Source of the DNA: JAABSP01 sp011390135 | GTDB lineage: Bacteria; Desulfobacterota; Desulfobacteria; Desulfobacterales; JAABSP01 | Direction: 5' to 3' | Assembly: GCA_011390135.1 (NCBI GenBank) | Contig: JAABSZ010000004.1 | Coordinates: 1-64,000 of the forward strand | Length of the DNA: 64,000 nucleotides | Shown here: positions 1 to 8,915 of the stretch, one piece after another | Layout: each line of letters opens with the position of its first letter | How positions within the stretch are numbered: the stretch's first letter is position 1 | Made by a program: the position numbers and the translations under genes | The notes under the pieces: generated by a model | Seen by the model: only the letters and a program-made list of their open reading frames with translations | Databases searched by the model: none | What the model was told of the DNA's origin: nothing

Positions 1-469
1 CAAACTGGTGAATGGCCACAAGCCCCCCGACAGTAACGTAATCACCGATCTCGATGTGGCCTGCAAGGGTTGCACAGTTGGCCAGAATCACCCGCCGGCC
101 GAGCTTGCAGTCATGCGCTACATGGCTGTACGCCATTAGATAGTTCTCTTCCCCGATCTCGGTGATACCGCCGCCGAATTCCGTGCCCCGGTGAACCGTT
201 ACATATTCACGGATAATGGTCTTTGCGCCGATCTTTGCATATGTGATCTCCCCGCCGAACTTCAGGGCCTGGGGAACACCGCCGATTGCGGCAAAGGGAA
301 AGATTTTGCAGTCAGGGCCGACCGTGGTGTAGGGCTCGATCATGGCATGTGCGCCGACAACTGTCCTGGGGCCGATCGCGACATCCCGGCCGATAATGGC
401 GTAGGGCCCAATCTCAACGCTTGCATCGATCTCTGCTTTAGGATCGACAATGGCTGTCGGATGAATCAT
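1..469 (-). CDS. lpxA: LpxA, UDP-N-acetylglucosamine acyltransferase (C-terminus cut by window edge)
   Basis: First committed step of lipid A synthesis: transfer of a 3-hydroxyacyl group from ACP to UDP-GlcNAc in the cytoplasm. The reading frame begins MIHPTAIVDPKAEI and runs in hexapeptide-repeat style (left-handed beta-helix) through VTVHRGTEFGGG, the active-site stretch YSHVAHDCKLG and GGLVAIHQF, where the window ends. About 156 residues of the usual ~260 are present. The start ATG overlaps the fabZ stop by 4 bp (ATGA), indicating translational coupling in the lysS-to-lpxA operon. The missing C-terminal part lies to the left of base 1. Confidence 0.95.
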   Translation of the reverse strand, partial: MIHPTAIVDPKAEIDASVEIGPYAIIGRDVAIGPRTVVGAHAMIEPYTTVGPDCKIFPFAAIGGVPQALKFGGEITYAKIGAKTIIREYVTVHRGTEFGGGITEIGEENYLMAYSHVAHDCKLGRRVILANCATLAGHIEIGDYVTVGGLVAIHQF

Positions 470-990
470 GTGGGTCTCTCTCCGAACGCGGCCATCAGTT
501 CGGCCTCGGCCGCTCGCTGCCCGTCGACACTGGCGACGCCGCTCAATTTGACGGCCTTTGCCCGGGCTTTTGTGATGTGAAGTTCCAGTATCAGTCGGTC
601 ACCGGGAACCACGGGCCTTCGGAAACGCACCTTGTCCAGCCCCATGAAATAGAGGGGCTGTCCATACCGCTCCGGGGGCTGGGCATCGATAACCAGGATT
701 CCGCCGGCCTGTCCCATGGCCTCGACGATGAGCACCCCGGGCATGATGGGGAGTCCGGGGAAGTGGCCCTGGAAAAAGGGCTCGTTGATGGTGACATTCT
801 TTAAAACCTTGATCCGCTCTCCGGGAACGATCTCCAGCACCCTGTCAACCAGAAGAAATGGATACCGGTGGGGAAGGTACTGCATGATCCGGCTGATATC
901 GGGAAGGGAGATCTCGCCGGTATCTTGGGTTGGCCCGTCCATCGCGTGTGCCGGATCTTCATTCTTCAGATTTCCGTTCTCCTGGCTCAT
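466..990 (-). CDS. fabZ: FabZ, (3R)-hydroxyacyl-ACP dehydratase
   Basis: Hot-dog fold dehydratase of fatty-acid elongation that also balances 3-hydroxyacyl-ACP supply for LpxA and LpxD. The family core HRYPFLLVDRVLEI and the active-site region with catalytic His (GHFPGLPIMPG) and Glu (VEAMGQAGG) are intact. I chose the ATG at 990 over the one at 996 because GGAGG (minus strand, 997-1001) lies 6 nt from the former and directly abuts the latter. An N-terminal extension of about 35 residues precedes the usual FabZ start, so an internal Met at about 942 is also possible. The gene overlaps the end of lpxD and the start of lpxA. Confidence 0.95.
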   Translation of the reverse strand: MSQENGNLKNEDPAHAMDGPTQDTGEISLPDISRIMQYLPHRYPFLLVDRVLEIVPGERIKVLKNVTINEPFFQGHFPGLPIMPGVLIVEAMGQAGGILVIDAQPPERYGQPLYFMGLDKVRFRRPVVPGDRLILELHITKARAKAVKLSGVASVDGQRAAEAELMAAFGERPT

Positions 991-2110
991 CGCCATCCTC
1001 CATCTCTTTCAACCGTTTTTCCACTTTTTCCAGCCGCTTTTTCAGCTCAGGCAACTGGGGAACGACCCGCTGCACCCTAAGCCAGTTGCGATGAGGGATC
1101 TCCGGAGAGCCTGAGACCACCTGGCCGTCGGGAATCGATTTGCCGACGCCGCACTGGGGGCCGACCGTGACATTGTCGCCAAGGGTGAGATGGCCCGAAA
1201 TTCCGGCCTGCCCCGCAAGGATCGCCCTCTTGCCGATCTTTGTGCTGCCCGCGATCCCCACCTGCGCCACCAGCACCGTATGCTCACCAATAGAGACGTT
1301 GTGGGCCACCTGAACCAGGTTGTCGGTCTTGACCCCCCTTCCGATCCGGGTGACGCCAAAAGTGGCCCGATCGATGGTGTTGCATGCGCCGATCTCCACA
1401 TCATCTCCGATCTCCACAACTCCGATGTGAGGGATCTTGATATACCCTTCCGGAGACGGGGCATAGCCAAATCCGTCACTGCCGATAACGGTTCCGGCAT
1501 GGATGGCCACCCGGTCTCCGATGCGGGTTCCCCAGCCGATGGTGACGCTGGGAAAGATCTTCGCATCCCGGCCGATGATCACATCATCTTCGATCACCAC
1601 ATGAGGATGGATAACTGCATTGGGGCCGATCTTCACCCGGTCCCCGATAACGGCACAGGGGCCGATCCGGGCCTCCTCCCCGATATTCGTATCTCTTCCC
1701 ACAACGGCAAGGCGGCTGATCCTTGACCCGGACTGGAATCCGACTCCGCCTCCCACCATATATCCCGGGAGCCGGGGCATGTAGAAGAGATTTGCGGCCC
1801 GGGCAAACGCGGCATAGGGATTCTCCACCCGGATCAGGGGCTTTTCGCCCCCCCCGATTTCCGATTGGATGTCCGATTGGATGTCCGGGGGGACAATCAC
1901 CGCGCCGGCTCCGGTCTCTCCGATCCTTTTGATCCATTTGGCCTGCCCCGCCCAGGTGATCTGGTGGGAATCTGCCGACTCAAAAGGGGCCGCACCGGTA
2001 AAAACCCCTTCCGAATCCCCGATGATCTCCCCATCCAGATGTTCTGCGATCTCCCGGAGGGTGAGCCGGATCGCTCCGGAATCTTCTTTAGTTTCCTCTG
2101 TACCGGGCAT
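959..2110 (-). CDS. lpxD: LpxD, UDP-3-O-acylglucosamine N-acyltransferase
   Basis: Third enzyme of lipid A synthesis, adding the second 3-hydroxyacyl chain to UDP-3-O-acyl-GlcN. It has an N-terminal substrate-binding domain (LTLREIAEHLDGEIIGD), a long hexapeptide beta-helix, and the catalytic His in NLVQVAHNVSIG. A charged C-terminal helix (LPELKKRLEKVEKRLKEME) is followed by an acidic tail. At 383 residues it is longer than the usual ~340, the excess being N-terminal flank and C-terminal tail. An AGGGA ribosome-binding site sits 6 nt before the ATG. The start overlaps the skp gene by 23 bp and the end overlaps fabZ. Confidence 0.95.
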   Translation of the reverse strand: MPGTEETKEDSGAIRLTLREIAEHLDGEIIGDSEGVFTGAAPFESADSHQITWAGQAKWIKRIGETGAGAVIVPPDIQSDIQSEIGGGEKPLIRVENPYAAFARAANLFYMPRLPGYMVGGGVGFQSGSRISRLAVVGRDTNIGEEARIGPCAVIGDRVKIGPNAVIHPHVVIEDDVIIGRDAKIFPSVTIGWGTRIGDRVAIHAGTVIGSDGFGYAPSPEGYIKIPHIGVVEIGDDVEIGACNTIDRATFGVTRIGRGVKTDNLVQVAHNVSIGEHTVLVAQVGIAGSTKIGKRAILAGQAGISGHLTLGDNVTVGPQCGVGKSIPDGQVVSGSPEIPHRNWLRVQRVVPQLPELKKRLEKVEKRLKEMEDGDEPGERKSEE

Positions 2111-2600
2111 CGTATTCCCTGATCAGCTTATCGGTGATATCCACGGCATCCTGAGAATAGAGTACCCCGAGCTTTTCGATGATCAGGGTATATCCCTCCC
2201 GCTTGCCGATCTCGCCCACCAGGTCGAAAAAGTCCTTCTGGATTCTTCTGATGACCTGGGCTTCGGCCTCTTTGAAATCCTCCATATACTTCTTCTGCAG
2301 GGTCTTTGCATCATTGATCTTGATCCGGATCTCCCGCTCCTTCTCCTCCCGTCGGTCCCGGCTCATGACCAGCGCGTCCTTCTCGAGCTGGTTCCGCATG
2401 GCCTCGATCTCGTTCTTTTTGGCCTCGAAATCGCTCTCCATACCCTTGGCCTTTCGGGCAATCTCGGTCTGTGCGGCCTTTCCGGCCCTGGATTCCTTCA
2501 GTATCTGCTGAAAATCGACGATGCCGAGTTTGAAATCTGCGGCCCAAGAGGCCGTGGTCAAAAGCAGCATGCCGATGATTGTTATGGCTGTAATTCGCAT
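2088..2600 (-). CDS. skp: Skp/OmpH-family periplasmic chaperone
   Basis: Holdase that escorts unfolded outer-membrane proteins through the periplasm to BamA, whose gene is immediately upstream. The protein has a signal peptide (hydrophobic IIGMLLLTTASWA, likely cleavage after the second Ala), then FKLGIVDFQQIL, then a long charged coiled-coil of roughly residues 40-125 typical of Skp tentacles. I chose ATG 2600, which has GGAGG 4 nt upstream. The longer frame from 2615 would include the ribosome-binding site in the coding region. About 170 residues, normal for the family. Confidence 0.92.
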   Translation of the reverse strand: MRITAITIIGMLLLTTASWAADFKLGIVDFQQILKESRAGKAAQTEIARKAKGMESDFEAKKNEIEAMRNQLEKDALVMSRDRREEKEREIRIKINDAKTLQKKYMEDFKEAEAQVIRRIQKDFFDLVGEIGKREGYTLIIEKLGVLYSQDAVDITDKLIREYDARYRGN

Positions 2601-2657
2601 TGAACCTCCGTACAAAAATTTGGAATTAAGAATGAAAAAACAAATGACGCAATCGAT

Positions 2658-5321
2658 TTAAAAGGCTCCGCCCATGGTGAACTCCCATTTCCCGCTGCTG
2701 CTCTCATCCGCTTCGGGATCGAGAATATAGCCGTTTTCGATCCGGATGGGCCCCATGGGAGAGTACCACCGGAATCCGAACCCTGCACTCTCCCGCAGGT
2801 CAGACAGATCCATACTATCGTCGTCGTTATAGACATTGCCGGTGTCGTAGAAGAGAACCCCCACAATGCCGGCCTCCCGGATCAGGGGGATCAGGTATTC
2901 GAGATTGAACTGGAGGAACTTGTTGCCGCCGATCTTGTCCCCGTTTTCATCATACGCGCTGATGTCCCGCCAGTCAAAGCCGCGCATGGAGTTGATGCCC
3001 CCGAGGTAGAATCGCTCGTAGTCTGGCAGCAGTCCATCTTCGGTGTCGGCCACATACCCGGCCTTGCCGTGAAGAAAGCCGACGGTTCCCCAGAAAAGAG
3101 GGACATACTGCCCCAATTCCCCAAGGTATTTTGTAAATGCGATATCTCCGCCCAGTCCCGCATATTCGACGCTGATGCTGTGGTCCGAGCCCTCTGTCGG
3201 GTTGAAGACCCGGTCCCTGGAGTCAAACCGGAGGGTTGTGGCGATGCTGCTGGTGACATTCTCCCCCTCCATCTGCCTGACCAGGCTCGATGCATCCTCG
3301 TAGTCGATATTGGTGATCTCGCCGATGTCATAGGAGTAGGCCAGATAGATCCGGGTGTAGTCGAAGACCGGATAGCCGAACCGGACCCCGCCGCCCTGGC
3401 TCTCCTTGTCATAGGTGTCGTAGTCCCGCTCCCAGTTGTAGAGGTCGAAGCCGGCCGAAAGCGGCATATCAAAGAGCCACGGCTCGGTGAAACTCAGGGT
3501 ATAGCGGCTGGTGGTTCCCCCCACCTCGGCCTTGAGCTGCAGAACCTGACCCCGTCCGAAGAGGTTCCTCTGACTGATCGCGGCCATGGCAAAGAGGTTC
3601 TCCACGCTGGAATAGCCGCCGCCGAAGCTGAAGGTTCCGGTCGGCTTTTCAGTCACATCGATCTTCAAAACCTTCTGATCCCCCGCGCTGCCCGGAAGGG
3701 TATTGACCTGAACATCTTCGAAATAGTCGAGCCGGTAGAGATTGCGGATGCTCCGCTTCAGATCGCCGCCGCGGAAGAGATCCTGCTCCAGCACCTTGAG
3801 CTGGCGCCGGATCACCTTGTCCCGGGTCTTGGTGTTGCCGGTGATGAGGATCTTTTCGATATAGACCGGCTCCCCCTTTTCAATCGAATAGGTGATATCG
3901 ACGCTCTGCCCCTCTTCTCTCTTCTCCCGCTTAGGAAGGATCTTCGCGTTGGCATACCCCACATTTCCGTAGATATCGGTCAGGGCCAGCACATCATTAC
4001 GGACCCTCTCCTGGTTGTAGTATGCCTCCTCGTCGATGCCTACGGCCTTCATCATCTCGGCCTTTGGCCGGATCAGCTCGTCTTCGACGCTTTCGATTTC
4101 GACCTTTCCCACTTCATACCTAAGCCCCTCCTCCACCTTGATGGTGATAAAGATATCCTCGGCTTTGTATTCGATGATGGGATCGCTCACCCGGGCATCG
4201 ATATAGCCTGTGTTGTGGTAGAATGCCCCGATCTTGCCGATATCCTGCTCAAGATCCTCCGGGTCCAGATCCCCGGCCGAGGTGAGCCATGACCAGAAGC
4301 CCCTCTCGGAGGTATTCATCAGCTTTTTGAGCCGCTTGTCGGTATAGGCGTCGTTCCCTTTGAAGGAGATCTCCTCGACCCGCACCTTCTCCCCCTCCCC
4401 GACTGTGAAGACGAGATCGGCCTGGTTGTTCTCCTGAGACTGAAGATCGTAGGTCACTTCCACATTGTGGTAGTTCTTCTCCTTATATAAGGTCTCGATC
4501 CGCTGGATGTTGTTCTGGATTGCAAAGACGTTGACAATGGCCCCGGTTGCGATGGAGAGATTTTCCTGGATCTCCTCGTCATCGAAGATCCGATTGCCGA
4601 GGATGATGATGTTGCGGATGGTCGGCTTCTCCCGGACATGAAGAATGACGGACTTTCCGCCGCGCCGGTCCTCGGCCTCGACCCGGATGTCGTCGAAGTA
4701 GCCCATGTTGTAGATGGCCTTGATGTCGTCCGACAGGGATTTGGGCGTATAGGTCTCGCCGGGCGCGGTATCGATGATCCGCCGGATCGCATCGTCCTCG
4801 ATCCGATCATTCCCCTCGATCCTGACCTCCACCACCCGCTCCCGCTTGAAGAGACGGAGCGCAAAATCCCGGGTCAGATCCCGGACAATGGAAGGAAGAT
4901 TTTCAATGCTGTCTCCCTCCACATAGAATGTCTTCACCGGTTCTGTGCCGTAGGGGTCGATCATCCGGGCATCGAGGCTGAACTTCTTCCCCACCCAGGT
5001 GAGGCTTCCCAGGATCACATAGTCTGCCCGGTTTTCGATCCCGACCTCCCTGACCCGTTCCGGAGAGGGCGTTTTCGCACTTTCCAGGGATTGTGCGGGT
5101 TCAACGATGACCGCGCCCTCCTCCCGGAGATGATTTTGGATCACCTCGGGAATCCGGGTCTTCAGATATCCGAGATCCCGCTGTGCAAAGATCTCGAATG
5201 GCCAGACCAGCACCCGAACCCGCTCTTGTGCAGCCCCCACTTTCGGCAGAACTCCGCAGACCAGCAGCACCGCCATCAGGATCATCCCTCTCCCAAATCC
5301 CCCTGCACTCCACCCTCTCAT
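2658..5321 (-). CDS. bamA: BamA, outer-membrane protein assembly factor, with extra N-terminal domain
   Basis: Central barrel of the BAM machine that inserts beta-barrel proteins into the outer membrane. After a signal peptide there is an additional alpha/beta domain of about 120 residues (VLVWPFEIFAQRDLGYLKTR... to about residue 155). Five POTRA domains follow, starting near VEVRIEGNDRIEDDAI, KPTIRNIIILGNRIF, VRVEEISFKGNDAYT, YEVGKVEIESVEDELI and VYIEKILITGNTKTRD. The Omp85 barrel begins near FSFGGGYSSVENLF, carries the MRGF motif, and ends in a terminal Phe. ATG 5321 has AAAGGTG 6 nt upstream; a GTG at 5330 overlapping the lolD stop is the alternative. The extra N-terminal domain resembles TolB-N/FlgO-type folds (inference). 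Confidence 0.95.
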   Translation of the reverse strand: MRGWSAGGFGRGMILMAVLLVCGVLPKVGAAQERVRVLVWPFEIFAQRDLGYLKTRIPEVIQNHLREEGAVIVEPAQSLESAKTPSPERVREVGIENRADYVILGSLTWVGKKFSLDARMIDPYGTEPVKTFYVEGDSIENLPSIVRDLTRDFALRLFKRERVVEVRIEGNDRIEDDAIRRIIDTAPGETYTPKSLSDDIKAIYNMGYFDDIRVEAEDRRGGKSVILHVREKPTIRNIIILGNRIFDDEEIQENLSIATGAIVNVFAIQNNIQRIETLYKEKNYHNVEVTYDLQSQENNQADLVFTVGEGEKVRVEEISFKGNDAYTDKRLKKLMNTSERGFWSWLTSAGDLDPEDLEQDIGKIGAFYHNTGYIDARVSDPIIEYKAEDIFITIKVEEGLRYEVGKVEIESVEDELIRPKAEMMKAVGIDEEAYYNQERVRNDVLALTDIYGNVGYANAKILPKREKREEGQSVDITYSIEKGEPVYIEKILITGNTKTRDKVIRRQLKVLEQDLFRGGDLKRSIRNLYRLDYFEDVQVNTLPGSAGDQKVLKIDVTEKPTGTFSFGGGYSSVENLFAMAAISQRNLFGRGQVLQLKAEVGGTTSRYTLSFTEPWLFDMPLSAGFDLYNWERDYDTYDKESQGGGVRFGYPVFDYTRIYLAYSYDIGEITNIDYEDASSLVRQMEGENVTSSIATTLRFDSRDRVFNPTEGSDHSISVEYAGLGGDIAFTKYLGELGQYVPLFWGTVGFLHGKAGYVADTEDGLLPDYERFYLGGINSMRGFDWRDISAYDENGDKIGGNKFLQFNLEYLIPLIREAGIVGVLFYDTGNVYNDDDSMDLSDLRESAGFGFRWYSPMGPIRIENGYILDPEADESSSGKWEFTMGGAF

Positions 5322-5326
5322 CCGGA

Positions 5327-6028
5327 TCACCTTTCGGCTTGGGCCGCGTCCCCGTTGACGAGCGTAATGCTCCGGGACATGTATGCGGCCAGTTCCATGT
5401 TATGGGTCACCACCACCATCGCCATTTCAAACTCCCTGTTCAACTCCTGCAGCAGATCATGGACCTGACGGCTGTTCTTCCGATCCAGGTTCCCGGTCGG
5501 CTCGTCCGCCAGCAGCACCCGGGGTTTCAAGACCAGGGCCCGGGCCAGGGCCACCCGCTGCTGTTCGCCCCCTGAAAGATCCGTCACCCTGTGGAAGCGC
5601 CGGTTCTTCAGCCCCACCCGGTCCAGAAGCGCCTGGGCCCCGGCCTCGGCCTCTTTTTGTTCCATCCCCCGGATGAGCCCCGGCATCATGGTATTCTCCA
5701 GGGCAGTAAACTCCGGCAGGAGATGATGAAACTGAAAGACAAAGCCGATGGTCCTGTTTCGGAAGCGGGCCAGCCCCTCATTGTCCATCTTGAAGATATC
5801 CCGGCCTTCGTAGAGAATCCGGCCCCGATCGGGCCGGTCCAGCGCGCCGAGAATGTGGAGCAGCGTCGATTTCCCGATGCCCGAGGCCCCCACCACTGCA
5901 AGGGTCTCCCCCGGCGCAAGCACGAGATCGAGACCCGAGAGGATCTCCAGCCGTTCCCCATTGCCGCCGGGCGCGGGATATCCCTTGTGCAGATCCTCGA
6001 TCTGAATCAGCGGCGCTCGATCATCCAT
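5327..6028 (-). CDS. lolD: LolD, lipoprotein-releasing ABC transporter ATPase
   Basis: ATPase that powers extraction of lipoproteins from the inner membrane with LolC/E. Walker A GASGIGKST, Q-loop region GFVFQFHHLLPEF, signature LSGGEQQRVALARAL, Walker B VLLADEPTGNLD and the switch His in VVVTHN are all present. Start ATG 6028 overlaps the end of lolC by 8 bp (ATGGATGA) and has GGAGG about 9 nt upstream. The longer open frame to 6091 is not needed. About 233 residues, standard for the MacB/LolD subfamily. Confidence 0.94.
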   Translation of the reverse strand: MDDRAPLIQIEDLHKGYPAPGGNGERLEILSGLDLVLAPGETLAVVGASGIGKSTLLHILGALDRPDRGRILYEGRDIFKMDNEGLARFRNRTIGFVFQFHHLLPEFTALENTMMPGLIRGMEQKEAEAGAQALLDRVGLKNRRFHRVTDLSGGEQQRVALARALVLKPRVLLADEPTGNLDRKNSRQVHDLLQELNREFEMAMVVVTHNMELAAYMSRSITLVNGDAAQAER

Positions 6029-7256
6029 AGCGGAGCGCCTCCACCGGATCGAGCCGGGATGCCTGCCGGGCCGGATAAAGAGTGGCCACAAAACAGATGA
6101 AGAGGGCCGCGGCCGCGATCAGGATCATGTCCCACGGCGCAAGCTGCACCGGAAGCGTCGGGATGTAATAGACATCGGACGGCAGCTCGATGAACTTGTA
6201 CCGCTTGAGCAGAAGGCAGAGGACCAGCCCCAGAATCTCCCCCAGTGTCGTGCCGATGATACCGATGGTCATCCCCTTGAAGACGAATATCCGCCGAATG
6301 CTCTTGTCGGTCGCGCCCATCGCCTTCAGTATCGCGATATCCCGGGTCTTCTCCATCACCATCATGATCAGAGAGCTTGCGATGTTGAAGGCCGCGACCA
6401 GCACGATCAAGGCCAGAATGATGAACATCACCACCTTCTCCAGCTTGAGCGCGGAGAAAAGATTCCGGTTCATCTGCATCCAGTCCTTGGTCCAGTAGGG
6501 AAATCCCAGCTCCGCCTCGATCTTCTCGCCGATCCGGTCCGCGGCGTAAACATCATTCACCCGGATCTCGATGCCGGTGACCCCATCATCCATCCGGAGC
6601 ATCCGTTGAGCGTCTGAAAGATGGATATAGGCAAGAGAGCCGTCATACTCATACATTCCAGACTCGAAAAGCCCCACGATCTCGAAACGGGTCATGGCCG
6701 GCATGTGGCCCACGGGCGAGAGCATCCCTCTCGGGGAGATTATATAGACCGCATCCCCCTTTCCCGCGCCAAGATTTGCGGCCAGCTCCTTGCCGAGAAC
6801 GATCCCTGCTTTGACTCCCTCGGTCCGATCCTGTCGGGCGCGGTCCGCCAAGGCATCCAGTGCATCCTCCCCAAAGTTGGCGATGACCGATCCTGCGCTC
6901 TCCGGATCGATCCCCCGCAGTACCCCGCCCGATATCCCTGTGGCGCTCCGCAGCATCACCTGGGAATAGATGAAGGGGGTGGCCGCCTCCACATCCTCGA
7001 CCCCCCGCACCCGGTTCAAAATCTTCGGATAGTCGGAGATCCCGTCGCCGTGGCGCAGGAGAATGATATGGGATTCCACCCCGAGAATCCTGTTCTTCAG
7101 ATCCGACTCAAAGCCGGCCATCACCGCGATGACCACGATGAGCGCCATTACCCCCACCGTCACCCCTGCAACGGAAAGAAAGGTGATCAGGGAGATGAAG
7201 CCCTGCTTCCGCTTTGCCCGGAGATAGCGCCGGCTGATGAAGAGTTCAAAAGACAT
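6021..7256 (-). CDS. lolC: LolC/LolE-family lipoprotein-releasing permease
   Basis: Inner-membrane permease of the lipoprotein sorting system. FtsX-type architecture: a first transmembrane helix (LITFLSVAGVTVGVMALIVV), a periplasmic domain of about 220 residues, then three C-terminal helices including IILALIVLVAAFNIASSLIM with the coupling segment MEKTRDIAILKAMGAT. A single permease gene is present, so it probably acts as a homodimer (LolF-like) rather than a LolC/LolE pair. ATG 7256 is preferred to a TTG at 7262. It lies 15 bp after lysS. Confidence 0.9.
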   Translation of the reverse strand: MSFELFISRRYLRAKRKQGFISLITFLSVAGVTVGVMALIVVIAVMAGFESDLKNRILGVESHIILLRHGDGISDYPKILNRVRGVEDVEAATPFIYSQVMLRSATGISGGVLRGIDPESAGSVIANFGEDALDALADRARQDRTEGVKAGIVLGKELAANLGAGKGDAVYIISPRGMLSPVGHMPAMTRFEIVGLFESGMYEYDGSLAYIHLSDAQRMLRMDDGVTGIEIRVNDVYAADRIGEKIEAELGFPYWTKDWMQMNRNLFSALKLEKVVMFIILALIVLVAAFNIASSLIMMVMEKTRDIAILKAMGATDKSIRRIFVFKGMTIGIIGTTLGEILGLVLCLLLKRYKFIELPSDVYYIPTLPVQLAPWDMILIAAAALFICFVATLYPARQASRLDPVEALRYG

Positions 7257-7271
7257 CCGCAATATATCCGC

Positions 7272-8801
7272 CTATACCGCTTTCTCTTTTTCAGGATCGG
7301 TTTTCATGATCCCGGTCTTTGTGTGAAGGCGCATGTGGGGGAAGAGGATCACCTCCCGGATGGAGGCCGCGTCCGTCAGCAGCATCACCAGCCGGTCGAT
7401 ACCGACGCCCTCGCCCGCGGTGGGCGGCATCCCGTACTCCAGAGCCTCGATGTAATCCTCATCCATGAGATGGGCCTCCGCATCTCCGGCCGCGCGATCC
7501 TCCACCTGCTGCTGAAAACGGCCCCGCTGGTCCTCGGGATCATTGAGTTCCGAAAAACCGTTCGCTATCTCCCGGCCCCCGACAAAAAGCTCGAACCGGT
7601 CCGTCAGATCCGGTTCTGCATCGTTTCTCCGGGAGAGGGGGGAGACCTCCACCGGATAGCCGGTGATGAAGGTGGGCTGGATCAGGTGCGGCTCCACCAG
7701 CGCGTCAAAGAGCTTGGTGATGATCTTGCCGATCCGGCCCGTCTTGGTGATCTTCACGCCCTTCCTCTCGGCAAAGTTCAAAAGGCCTTCCCGATCCCGG
7801 AGAATATCCGGATCGACACCGCCGATCTCGGTCAGGGACCCGAGCAGGGGCAGCCGGCGCCACTTTCCCCCCAGCTCGATGGTCTCGCCCCCCCAGGGAA
7901 CCTCGGTGCTTCCGAGAACCGTCTGTGCGGTATGCGCGAACATCTCCTCGGTGAGATCCATGAGATCCTCGTAGGTGGCGTAGGCCTGGTAGAACTCGAG
8001 CATGGTGAACTCCGGATTGTGCTGGGTCGAGACCCCTTCGTTTCTGAAGTTCCGGTTGATCTCGAAGACCCGCTCGAATCCTCCCACTACCAGACGTTTG
8101 AGGTAGAGTTCGGGCGCGATCCGAAGAAAAAGATCCATGTCAAGAGCATTGTGGTGGGTCTTGAAGGGTTCGGCCTCGGCCCCGCCCGGAATGGCCTGCA
8201 TCATCGGCGTCTCCACCTCGAGGTAGCCCCGGGCCAGAAGAAACTCCCGAACCGCCTGGATGATCCGGCTCCGTTTGATGAAGATCTCCCGGACATCCGG
8301 GTTCATGACCAGATCCAGATACCGCTGCCGGTACCGCTTTTCCGGGTCCTTGAGGCCGTGGAACTTCTCCGGCAGGGGACGGGTCGATTTGCAGGCCAGG
8401 GAGAATCTTTTGACAAAGAGGGTCCATTCCCCGGTCTTTGTCCGGAAGAGCCCTCCCTCGAGCCCCACATAATCGCCGATATCGAGCTGCCGGAACAGGG
8501 AATAGGCATCTTCGCCCACCTCATCCTTTCGGATGTACGCCTGCATCTGGCCAGTATAGTCCCGGAACCGGATAAAGGTGGTCTTGCCGAAGCGGTTAAA
8601 CGCGACGATGCGGCCGGCCGCGGCCATAACCGGCTCGTCCTGGTTCAGCCCATCCGGGTCTTTTTCGATCCTCTCCTGGATCTGTGCAACTGTATGGGAG
8701 ACCCGAAAATCATTGGGGAAGGGATTTACGCCGGCCGACCGGAGATCGGCCAGTTTTTCTTTTCGTTTTGAAAGGATATCGTTTGTCTTTTCCGTGTTCA
8801 T
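7272..8801 (-). CDS. lysS: Class II lysyl-tRNA synthetase
   Basis: Charges tRNA-Lys. An N-terminal OB-fold anticodon-binding domain (AAAGRIVAFNRFGKTTFIRF) is followed by the class II catalytic core: motif 1 near GYLEVETPMMQAIPGGAEA, motif 2 RNFRNEGVSTQHNPEFTMLE and motif 3 GEGVGIDRLVMLL. At 509 residues the length is normal. As the first gene of the block it probably provides the operon promoter for lolCD-bamA-skp-lpxD-fabZ-lpxA, a gene order typical of Desulfobacterota. A 114-bp gap separates it from pilS upstream. Confidence 0.97.
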   Translation of the reverse strand: MNTEKTNDILSKRKEKLADLRSAGVNPFPNDFRVSHTVAQIQERIEKDPDGLNQDEPVMAAAGRIVAFNRFGKTTFIRFRDYTGQMQAYIRKDEVGEDAYSLFRQLDIGDYVGLEGGLFRTKTGEWTLFVKRFSLACKSTRPLPEKFHGLKDPEKRYRQRYLDLVMNPDVREIFIKRSRIIQAVREFLLARGYLEVETPMMQAIPGGAEAEPFKTHHNALDMDLFLRIAPELYLKRLVVGGFERVFEINRNFRNEGVSTQHNPEFTMLEFYQAYATYEDLMDLTEEMFAHTAQTVLGSTEVPWGGETIELGGKWRRLPLLGSLTEIGGVDPDILRDREGLLNFAERKGVKITKTGRIGKIITKLFDALVEPHLIQPTFITGYPVEVSPLSRRNDAEPDLTDRFELFVGGREIANGFSELNDPEDQRGRFQQQVEDRAAGDAEAHLMDEDYIEALEYGMPPTAGEGVGIDRLVMLLTDAASIREVILFPHMRLHTKTGIMKTDPEKEKAV

Positions 8802-8915
8802 TTACCGTCCGCTCTCTCAACCTCAGAAGGGTTCAGACAAATCACAGGGTATCTGCCCGAATCAATTATAAATTAAAATTTTATATCATAGAGGAATTTC
8901 AAAGCGGTGTCAAGG

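Noticed and set aside
6621..8771. 716-codon plus-strand open frame opposite lolC and lysS
   Set aside because: Antisense to two certain genes, with no recognisable domain.
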